DNA of 64,000 bases from Scolanthus callimorphus (taxonomy: Eukaryota; Cnidaria; Anthozoa; Actiniaria; Edwardsiidae), in assembly GCA_033964015.1 (NCBI GenBank), contig CM066924.1, forward strand, positions 9,459,077-9,523,076, in the 5' to 3' direction. Each line of letters starts with the position of its first letter. The stretch's first letter is position 1. Shown here in pieces: positions 58,101-64,000 of the stretch. The notes beneath the pieces are model-generated. The model was not told the origin of the DNA. It did not search any database and saw nothing but the letters and a program-made list of their open reading frames with translations. The translations under genes and the position numbers were made by a program.

Positions 58101-60751
58101 AGGCAGATGCATATGAACCAAGTTGCAAATTTAATAGAGTTATAGATTTTGTTACCATTTGGCTCAATGCATGTGCGTGTGCCTGGACTTGTGCATGTGC
58201 CTCAGGGAATATGATGGCTGTCTGGCCAGCTGCAGTCTGTCTTTGTGTTAAGCCACCAGGAACTGACACTGATGGTCCATGAGTCACAGGTACTAATAGA
58301 GTAGTAACCAGAATCACACGATTAATCGGCTGCAATGACTGGCAATGCTAAATGGTAAACTTTATTTAAAACACAGACACACCTATTCAACATTACCCGG
58401 TAAGCCGATTTCCAATAAGGGTGTGCCCATAACAATATATTTTAAAAAACTATGTCTGGTCAATTGAGGTTTTTTTATCTGTTTACGTTTGCTGCAACAA
58501 CTGAGAATACAATATCAGAGAAATAATGTGAACTCTCCATTTATTTTAACAAATTTCAAGAGATGGTGTAGAATAAAATGTGAATTCAATATCAGCAAGA
58601 ATTTTCCCCAAATTGCAATAAACAAGCACTACTTTCCGCCATGTTGAACAGATGAAAATGCCAGATGACCAAGGGCAATATATTCGGGGCCTTTAAGAAC
58701 CCAACATTTGACCTAAGCCGCCAGTTCTGGCTTCTATAGCTCAGTTGGTAGAGCATCACACCAGTATCGTGGAGGTCATGGGTTCAAATCCTGTTGGAAG
58801 CCTGGAATCATTTTTTATTCATTTACCATATATTCACCTGTCCAAACATTACTGAAATTGTGCAAAATTTACCTACTTAAAGGCCCATGCTGCCCTTTTT
58901 AAAAAAAAAAAGAACTTGGATGGAAAACAGTTAGACTCTCTGAAAAAACTTAAATATCTGGTACAAACTTCATAAAATGGCACGTGTGGTTTAAAAATGC
59001 AATCAGCCATTAAGTATAAAATTATGTTGCAAATAAAGGTAGCATAAAATAGGATACCTTGTTGCTGCTGCCGAGAAATTGGCATGACAGTGGTTGGCTG
59101 TACAACATGAGGGTACAGAAATTGTTGTCGTTGGGCTTGCTGTAAGCCCTCCCCTGGTATGCCATCAACTGCTCTAGATTGGAGTAGTTTGCTTTCCCAA
59201 ATCTGAAACAATATGTTCATGTCAGCAGTTTTCTTTCTTATATCTGGATGTGGGTATAAAACAAGTATACAAAAAAGCGAAAAAATTACAAAAGTCAATG
59301 TTTTGAAGTTCAAGTCAGTAGATTTCCAGTTAAAATTTTCACATTTCCTGTGCTTTTGAAATAATGTATGCACCAACATCATGCACATCGCCTTTTGTAA
59401 TTTGTGCATGAACAAATCAATTTTGAAGCAATTTAAATATCAGTTATCACAAAAGGACCTACAGTTACAGGATATGAATTTTCCTTTGTAAAAAGATGAA
59501 TTTTCCTGCTTCTTAATTTTGCAGTGACAGGTACTGAAGTTGGCAGAAAATGAAAAAATTCCCAATAAAAATCATAATAATCATATGCTAGCAATGGCTG
59601 GTAGCTTTGTGGGCATGGTATGGCATAGCCTGAATTTTCAGCAGTCTCCCAGGCAATTCCAGAAAATATATGAACCCCGGGGACGGGCAGCATTCGGAAA
59701 GTCTGAATAGGAGGGGAGGTTTTCAAGCTCCAAATTCTGGGGGGTAAAAACTAGTCGCCCGTCTTCGGGTACATATATTTTCTGGAAATTCCCAATGGAT
59801 GCTATGCAAATTTATGAAGTAAACTGCACTCAAAGGCAGCACAAAGAAATGGCTGAAAATTCATGGTACGAATGGTGTAGCTTGTTCAAAAAAAATCGTA
59901 AGCTGACTACTAACCCAAAACAAAAAGTCATGGAGCAATAAAAAAAGAATTCCGAGAGAAGACTAGGCACTAGCGGAAGTGAATCCCTTAGTATGACTTG
60001 CTGATAGCTTGCTGCCTTATCACAAGTACAGGCCTAATATTCCTTTGTCAGTAACAGTAACAGCTTGGCTTAAACAAAGAAAATTGAACAGGAGATTCAA
60101 AATGTACTGTAAAATGCAAGATATAAACATAACATGTATTGCAATCCAAAAATGTCTGTTTCTAGGACATTCTAAAACTTCCTTTTTTCGATACAAGTAC
60201 TTTTTTCATTCAAGAATGGTCGTTAAAAGACGTCGAGGGAAGATTTTTTTTATTTGAGTGCCACCTAACTTAAAAATGTATTTTCTTAGAAATTAGAGAA
60301 AAAAGAAATAAGTATTGTCTAACCACACTTCTTTGAGGAACTGCATTTCAGTACTACAGTTCACGATTAACATGACGAGATAACAAATTTGGTAAAAGTT
60401 TGCCCGTTCACATCGTACTTTCGTCCTCGGCGCACGGACCCACGCAATTGAGAGAATTATTGGGCTGTTCTTAGGAAAAAAGCAGAATTTTTAGAAGGAC
60501 AGATTCCAGGACAAACTAACAAAGGTCAAGATCATTCAAAATTGGCCTACCTGTTTGAGTTCTTGAAGGACTTGTTCATCGACACCTTCGTTCAGAAAAG
60601 CTTCTTTCACGTTCTTGATCACGTCTTCAATGACATTCCTGTATAATTTAGGCTGCGAAAAAATCGACAAACAGTCTATGAGTTAAGCTCAAGAGCCTCC
60701 CAGATTCCCGATGTTATTATAAACACTCACCACGAGGTTGCTATTTGACAT
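49064..60751 (-). CDS. GTF2A1: TFIIA alpha/beta precursor (general transcription factor IIA large subunit), 10 exons
   Basis: Exons in transcript order: 60751-60731, 60652-60551, 59202-59058, 58292-58156, 58012-57949, 54284-54187, 52512-52462, 52007-51888, 50587-50492, 49171-49064. Sum is 942 nt, 313 residues plus stop, with all phases matching. N-terminus PKLYRNVIEDVIKNVKEAFL and WESKLLQSRAVDG form the alpha four-helix-bundle part. The middle is Gln-rich and variable. Residues 210-216 QVDGAND match the Taspase1 recognition motif, followed by an acidic stretch. The C-terminus has EEEPLNSDDD, LFDTENVVVCQFDK and RSRNKWKFHLKDGIMNLKG, the beta-barrel part. TFIIA stabilises TBP on promoter DNA in the nucleus. 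This is complete, intact and conserved at both ends. Introns carry two splice-junction minisatellites, a third minisatellite, a Helitron and a tRNA insertion. Confidence 0.97.
49557..49771. mobile_element. Foldback MITE in TFIIA intron 9
   Basis: AAGGCTGGTTTCCATATAGT and inverse, with CGTATCTGTCGTAT inside both arms. Confidence 0.75.
49858..50065 (+). repeat. Minisatellite, 27-base unit, about 7 copies
   Basis: GAGTTTTCAAACAGGCTTAT then CACAAGT repeated; in TFIIA intron 9, not at a splice site. Confidence 0.95.
50492..50587 (-). CDS. GTF2A1: TFIIA exon 9: acidic region and start of beta domain
   Basis: EEEPLNSDDDDPDDSAADLF then DTENVVVCQFDK before gtgggt; strongly conserved family block. 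Confidence 0.95.
50690..51887 (-). repeat. Minisatellite F: seven decayed copies of the TFIIA exon 8 end and donor
   Basis: Five units near 180 bases and further units of 112 and 171 bases. On the minus strand each carries an acidic-coding tract, GAGAATGTGGAGGAG and donor gtaagtgacag; 180-base units also keep VDGAND coding. Reading into the repeat meets TGA 12 bases after the donor. Confidence 0.93.
51888..52007 (-). CDS. GTF2A1: TFIIA exon 8: Taspase1-type cleavage site and acidic region
   Basis: 40 codons beginning MIIQVDGANDSDSDDDD, then acidic residues to LHEGEENVEE before gtaagt. QVDG at 51987-51998 is the expected alpha/beta cleavage point, after the Asp. Downstream intron contains seven decayed copies of this exon end. 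Confidence 0.93.
52462..52512 (-). CDS. GTF2A1: TFIIA exon 7: Gln-rich linker
   Basis: 17 codons, TQQQQVQLQNQQARQNK, with ttag acceptor and gtatct donor; phase 0. Confidence 0.85.
52644..52770. mobile_element. Short MITE in TFIIA intron 7
   Basis: TCCAATACTCTGACAAATTT and its inverse end the element. Confidence 0.75.
53045..54186 (-). repeat. Minisatellite G: repeated TFIIA exon 6 end and donor
   Basis: About 12 minus-strand units of CAATAATTACAGCCTGACTT, GCAACAG|gtcaggcaag and (CAGA)n/(CAGG) tracts. Exon 6 ends in CAATTACAGCCTCACTTG, CAACAG|gtgaggcaa, the clear parent. Confidence 0.92.
53234..53571. mobile_element. TA-flanked MITE nested in minisatellite G
   Basis: GACCTTTTTCCAAAATGGCC and inverse GGCCATTTTGGAAAAACGTC, each flanked by TA; the interrupted unit CTGTAATTGTTGC is otherwise intact. 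Confidence 0.82.
54187..54284 (-). CDS. GTF2A1: TFIIA exon 6: linker with tandem downstream donors
   Basis: Completes Val; GGARLPASYPTARTIQVAHL then QQQQLQPHLQQ before gtgagg. Alternative donors CAACAG|gtcag at 54130 and 54085 lie 57 and 102 bases further on and keep the frame open, so the exon may have longer forms. Confidence 0.85.
54476..54671. mobile_element. MITE in TFIIA intron 5
   Basis: Ends TTTAAAGGCCCATGC / ATGGGCCTTTAAA; inner CGGCATGC arms also inverted. Confidence 0.72.
54915..55586 (-). mobile_element. Partial family 1 Helitron
   Basis: Shares TGAATCTTTTCCAACAAAAA and the 5'-side CAGCTTCAGGGCTAAGCGGA with Helitrons 1-4; hairpin end missing. Confidence 0.7.
55588..57779 (-). 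mobile_element. Non-autonomous Helitron of a second family
   Basis: Minus-strand 5' TCTATACTATTAAAATCGC, 3' hairpin CCCGTCACAGAGTGACGGG then TCCTTTTCTGG, followed by T. In TFIIA intron 5. Confidence 0.7.
56299..57686. mobile_element. Large MITE nested in the second-family Helitron
   Basis: Perfect ends ACAGTACAGTCTGGATGTAT and inverse; subterminal 12-base repeats (TGTAGTGTGGG); core of four units of about 210 bases (CGCATCGGAAATACTGTTAA). Confidence 0.85.
57949..58012 (-). CDS. GTF2A1: TFIIA exon 5: linker
   Basis: TPAASAATLAIPGIQQVQAT before gtgagt; acceptor ctag, ends in phase 1. Confidence 0.87.
58156..58292 (-). CDS. GTF2A1: TFIIA exon 4: linker
   Basis: Completes Val; VPVTHGPSVSVPGGLTQRQ then an Ala/His/Gln-rich stretch to ALSQM before gtaaca. 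Low-complexity linker; supported by phase. Confidence 0.88.
58678..58835 (+). mobile_element. 142-base tRNA-bearing insertion with 8-base target duplication
   Basis: ATATATTC at 58678-58685 and 58828-58835 flanks the insert 58686-58827. The same flanking sequence without the insert occurs at about 55,210-55,295, giving an empty-site comparison. Confidence 0.75.
58730..58802 (+). tRNA. tRNA-Thr(AGT)-like gene or pseudogene within an insertion
   Basis: A cloverleaf can be drawn: acceptor GCTTCTA with TGGAAGC, D stem GCTC/GAGC, T arm GGGTTCAAATCC. The loop is CCAGTAT, giving anticodon AGT with C at position 33 in place of the usual T, and one mismatch closes the anticodon stem (A31/C39). These flaws suggest a pseudogene or SINE-like copy. 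A T-run follows at 58811. It lies in TFIIA intron 3 on the opposite strand. Confidence 0.65.
59058..59202 (-). CDS. GTF2A1: TFIIA exon 3: end of helical bundle and Gln-rich linker
   Basis: IWESKLLQSRAVDGIPGEG then QQAQRQQ and VMPISRQQQQ; ends in phase 1. Confidence 0.95.
59652..59792. mobile_element. Short foldback in TFIIA intron 2
   Basis: GGCAATTCCAGAAAATATAT and inverse near 59,771-59,792. Confidence 0.55.
60551..60652 (-). CDS. GTF2A1: TFIIA exon 2: alpha helical bundle
   Basis: 34 codons, PKLYRNVIEDVIKNVKEAFL and NEGVDEQVLQELKQ, the most conserved N-terminal block of the family. Acceptor cgcag, donor gtaggc. Confidence 0.96.
60731..60751 (-). CDS. GTF2A1: TFIIA exon 1 (start codon)
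   Basis: Encodes MSNSNLV, then gtgagt. Only seven codons; joins in phase 0 to PKLYR. Confidence 0.9.
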
Positions 60752-61220
60752 TTCGCTGAGTATTTCAGATACGGATTGCTAGTTTGCTAGTCGCTGGGCT
60801 TTGAGAAAGCCACCTTGACGCGTTCGGCGAGGGATTTATATACTGAACCTTGTTGGCAATAGGGGGGTCTTTTTATTGCTCCCAATTGCTTCCCTCTCAG
60901 ACTTGGCAATAAAATACTGCAAAGGATGACGGGAGATTTTCTCCGTTCGGGAGAAAAAAGAAATTCGGAAGAAAAATCCACCGAGAAAATAAAGGTGCTT
61001 GATTCGAATTACAAATAACAATTCCTTTTAACTATTACTTTATCGATAGTTTTTATTGAGCTGACTCAGTTTTGGCTGATCCATCACAAAATCAATAATA
61101 ATCGCGCCAAATGAAATTTACCCAGAAATCAATGCAGTCAACACATTCAAGATGGTGGACAGCATCTTATCCTCTTGACTTTAAAAAATCAGGATCAAAT
61201 TATATTTGAGATCATCGGCA
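60752..61220. promoter_or_regulatory. Shared divergent promoter region, TFIIA / two-TM gene
   Basis: 469 bases separate the two divergent start codons. No repeats or coding sequence are seen. AAGATGGTGG at 61149-61158 resembles a YY1-type start-site motif. A bidirectional promoter is inferred from geometry only. Confidence 0.5.
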
Positions 61221-61895
61221 ATGGGACTATCATATTCAAAACCACATAAGCAGAAAGTTTTAGAGCAAAAACTTCGTGACGAGTTTTCTGACATTTTCTC
61301 CAGCCTTCACCAAGACTGTCAGATTTCAGCAACGGCTTGCTACTACAGTGCGGGAAGACACGAGACATTTGCCCGGCTTACAGAGTTAACCAGCTCAGCT
61401 TTTGGAGTACTGAGTGCTGGAGGATTTGGGCTGATGCATTTTTACAAAGTCGGTCTTTCTCCCAAACAGAAAGGTGTACTTGGAGGCGTTTCATCCATTC
61501 TTGCCGCCTCCTTTGCTCTTAGCACGTTATTTGGAGGGATAAAGAATTCGGCAAGAAGCCCTGCTATTCTCAGTCAGACTTACAACGAGGCTGCATCTGA
61601 GTGGGACGAACTGGGGCATCTAGTGGAGATTTACAAGAGAGTGAAAGTTAAAGACCCACTTGTAAATTTATCAGAACTTGACATGATGTGTCGAGAGATT
61701 CTACGGAGGAGAAAGGAAGTTGGTCTGAGAGCCCAAATTGAGAACTGGGCATACCAGAAAGCCACTCGGGAAATGGGACTGTTTCCAATCGAACCACTTA
61801 AGTTTAATGTGGAAGAAATAGGGAAAGTTAAAGAACCTGAGAAAAGAGTCACGGATGTACCAGATAAACAGGATAAGCCAGATGACAGTAAATAA
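61221..61895 (+). CDS. Intronless two-transmembrane protein, SLATT-like layout, myristoylation-type N-terminus
   Basis: 224 residues from the ATG at 61221; an in-frame TTG at 61206 is not needed. N-terminus MGLSYS fits G2...S6 N-myristoylation. A helical segment (about 14-50, with ATACYYSAGRHETFARL) leads to hydrophobic segments at about 54-76 and 84-106 joined by a short SPKQKG turn, then helices with YNEAASEWDELGHLVEIYKR and a charged C-terminus. This order resembles SLATT two-helix membrane proteins, known as effectors in bacterial nucleotide-signalling defence and found in some eukaryotes. The match is by eye and may be mere architecture. It is a single exon among intron-rich neighbours, which could reflect a retrogene or transfer. 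No function can be assigned safely. Confidence 0.8.
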   Translation: MGLSYSKPHKQKVLEQKLRDEFSDIFSSLHQDCQISATACYYSAGRHETFARLTELTSSAFGVLSAGGFGLMHFYKVGLSPKQKGVLGGVSSILAASFALSTLFGGIKNSARSPAILSQTYNEAASEWDELGHLVEIYKRVKVKDPLVNLSELDMMCREILRRRKEVGLRAQIENWAYQKATREMGLFPIEPLKFNVEEIGKVKEPEKRVTDVPDKQDKPDDSK

Positions 61896-62031
61896 TTATG
61901 TTTCATTTGCATAGATGACAACCCAGCAAGGGCACCCCCGCCCGTTTAGCTTGTAGATCTCATCTCTTCAAGATAAATTCATCTTGTGACTAAAGAAACA
62001 GATTTCTAACCCTGAGCCTACAGAATAGCTA

Positions 62032-62611
62032 TCCAGAAAAATATACCTCAGCCCGGTAAGAATATTATGTGTCCCTGTTACGATATGCCAAGCTATCTTA
62101 GAGAAACACATAACATGCGGCAGAACATCATTTTCTTGAGGTTTTTGCAGGTTTTCGTTCAGATTGGCAATGTTCATGTCGATACTTTCATCTCCAAACA
62201 CACTCAAATTTTACCTAAAATTTCATTCCAGTTGTCATAAAATGTTATGCTACTAACAATCAATAATGGATGGATCTGGAGCCTGTAATGTTATGGCAAT
62301 TTCCTCGAAATCAGAGTCAGCTAGATGCATAGTTTGACAAACGTTTAGCCATATGAATCCGGGAAAACCCATCAGATCAAAAAAGTTGGGATGTCATTTT
62401 TTGGAAGTTTTGTGTCTGGGGAGTTGGAACTAATCAATACAAGCACAATTTATTTGTCAAAGCTTATTTCATAGTTGGTCAAAGTGAATCGCTAATTCAT
62501 GATGAGTTCGTGAGCCTCAAGAAAATCACTTTTTGTGCATGCTATGTGTTTCTAAAATCCCTCATAACAGGCACATAATATTCTTACCAGGCTGAGGTAT
62601 ATTTTTCTGGA
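62032..62611. mobile_element. TA-flanked foldback MITE
   Basis: TCCAGAAAAATATACCTCAG and inverse at 62,592-62,611, each flanked by TA; homology extends through GTAAGAATATTATGTG. Confidence 0.82.
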
Positions 62612-62613
62612 TA

Positions 62614-64000
62614 AATTTTAGCCGTTCTGTGGGCTGCCATGAATTTGCCTTTTGAGTGCAGTTTGATTGGTCACTGAAAATTATGCATATGATAGAGCTC
62701 ATCAAGAAACTGGCCAATCACCATCCATTCTCAAGATCTTGAGAATGAAGCAATTTCTGGGCATGCTTTTGGATGGTCATCTTTAATCCTGCAATGAGTG
62801 TTGGAGTGTAGGAGGAAAAGATGGCTGAAATTCAGGCTAGGTCAAACTGCAAATTCAAGGAAAACTTTCAAGGAAAACTTTATTTTTCTGCATTAGAAAT
62901 ACAGTAAAATAATATGAGGAAAAACGAAAAGTTTAGTGGAGGTTAAAAAATTTAGTGGAGGTTAAAAAATATGGAAGACTCCCGCCAAAAGTGTCAGAGT
63001 TGGTATCTCTGTCATCTCTTAATTATGAGACAGGGTATTAAGGTTCTGTTGAAAAATTTGAATTTTATTACTGGTTTGGGTACATATGTTTTCGTTCTAC
63101 ACTTGTAAAAAGTTAACTGTTGTGGGTTCCATAAGCAGAGACACTGTAAGGGATAGCAAACGACTCTGGATATCTGACACCCCTAAAAGATAACATGTGA
63201 GTGAGTTTTTATACTTTAAGGGATAGGTCAATCATCTTTTCAGCTCTAAGCTGCAAAAAGTATAATCAACATCATATTTATTTATTTATTTATTTGGGGT
63301 ACCCCATGCCAATATTCAGCAGGATGTAAACCTAGAGGAGGAAAAGGGACAGCTTGTCCATGGTCCAGCTTTAAGTTCAAGTTGCATAGTAGCCATGTAT
63401 GATTCCAGAAAAAATCCATACCTCCCCCATAGAAGGGCTTTAGAAATTCCAGAGGGTGGGGGTTCAAATGCTTTTCATTTCTCATGTAATCACTGTATTT
63501 TTCACTGGAAATTCCAGAGGGGTTTGGTCATTTTGCTACCACAGCAGCGCCATAGATTTTACTAACCTTGCTGGCCTTATAAGTGCGAATAAGGAATGCA
63601 CTCATTAGCATATTTGCTGCTCCTCATGCAGTCACTGCTCCCCTATCGTCTGGCTACCTCCATTGATATGTGTTCATCTCATTGTGCTCCCTGGTGATGC
63701 CCTTTTCGCTTTTCCAAGCCAACCCACCCTCACCTTTGTCTTTCCCTCAATCACTGGGCTCACCAGGTCCCCTTCCAGTAACTTATATGAGCAAAATGAC
63801 ACCATGAGGATATACTACTGTAAACAGTCTAAATATTGGCAAAACTATGGGGGGGGGGGGGGGCTACCACTTTTTTAAGCAAGGCTCCAAAAAATTAGGA
63901 ACCTCCCCTTGAACATAACAAAAAAATTGTGGCCCTCCTCCATGAGTCGTAGGTAAAAAAATTAGGACCCTCCCCCGTACCCTATTTGACCTAGTAGAAG
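62614..64000. other. Unannotated downstream region
   Basis: No convincing coding exon, RNA gene or complete repeat seen. G-run and GGACCCTCCC motifs after 63,850 suggest the edge of another repeat. Confidence 0.5.

Noticed and set aside
58873..59415. 180-residue minus-strand frame read as a single protein
   Set aside because: Only the inner part (59,058-59,202) is TFIIA exon 3; the remainder is intron read-through.

Overview
The window looks like nuclear DNA of an early-branching animal. An anthozoan cnidarian (sea anemone or coral) is the most likely source, but this is inferred from gene style and not proven. The evidence is spliced genes with GT/AG introns, a general transcription factor (TFIIA alpha/beta), a DEG/ENaC channel, a very large cadherin-repeat receptor, and dense non-autonomous DNA transposons, Helitrons, one decayed Gypsy-type retroelement and many minisatellites. 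There are no bacterial-style operons. All exon models below were built by hand from splice sites, reading frame and family motifs; intron phases agree across every junction.

Layout. (1) 959-33,716, plus strand: the 3' part of a giant cadherin receptor gene, 21 visible exons, about 2,699 residues. It has about 19 cadherin repeats, EGF-like domains, a juxtamembrane region with a furin-type site, one transmembrane helix and a 313-residue tail with five NPxY/F-type motifs. Its 5' end lies upstream of the window. Its introns hold several minisatellites, a tandem Helitron pair and many foldback elements. (2) 33,717-35,908: 3' UTR and intergenic DNA. (3) 35,909-43,410, minus strand: a five-exon DEG/ENaC channel gene (about 469 residues) whose intron 4 carries a minisatellite and a second tandem Helitron pair. 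(4) 43,411-48,520: foldback elements and a decayed Gypsy-type retroelement on the minus strand. (5) 49,064-60,751, minus strand: a complete ten-exon TFIIA alpha/beta gene (about 313 residues) with a Taspase1-type cleavage site. (6) 61,221-61,895, plus strand: an intronless 224-residue protein with two membrane segments, an N-myristoylation-type start and a SLATT-like layout, divergent from TFIIA across a 469-base shared promoter region. (7) 61,896-64,000: a foldback element and otherwise unannotated sequence.

Most notable observation. In three neighbouring genes at least six intronic minisatellites have a monomer that includes, or directly continues, a genuine splice junction of the flanking exon. 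Array positions are: cadherin acceptor at 18,480, cadherin donors at 30,823 and 31,732, DEG/ENaC donor at 36,922, TFIIA donors at 54,187 and 51,888; a seventh array abuts the cadherin acceptor at 10,910. The arrays therefore present runs of decoy splice sites beside the real one. Most decoys lead quickly to an in-frame stop, but two decoy donors of TFIIA exon 6 keep the frame open. Other points of interest are a tandem duplication of a six-cadherin-repeat block with shuffled introns, apparent single-base frameshifts in two otherwise intact genes, head-to-tail Helitrons, and a tRNA-bearing insertion whose empty site is present elsewhere in the window.
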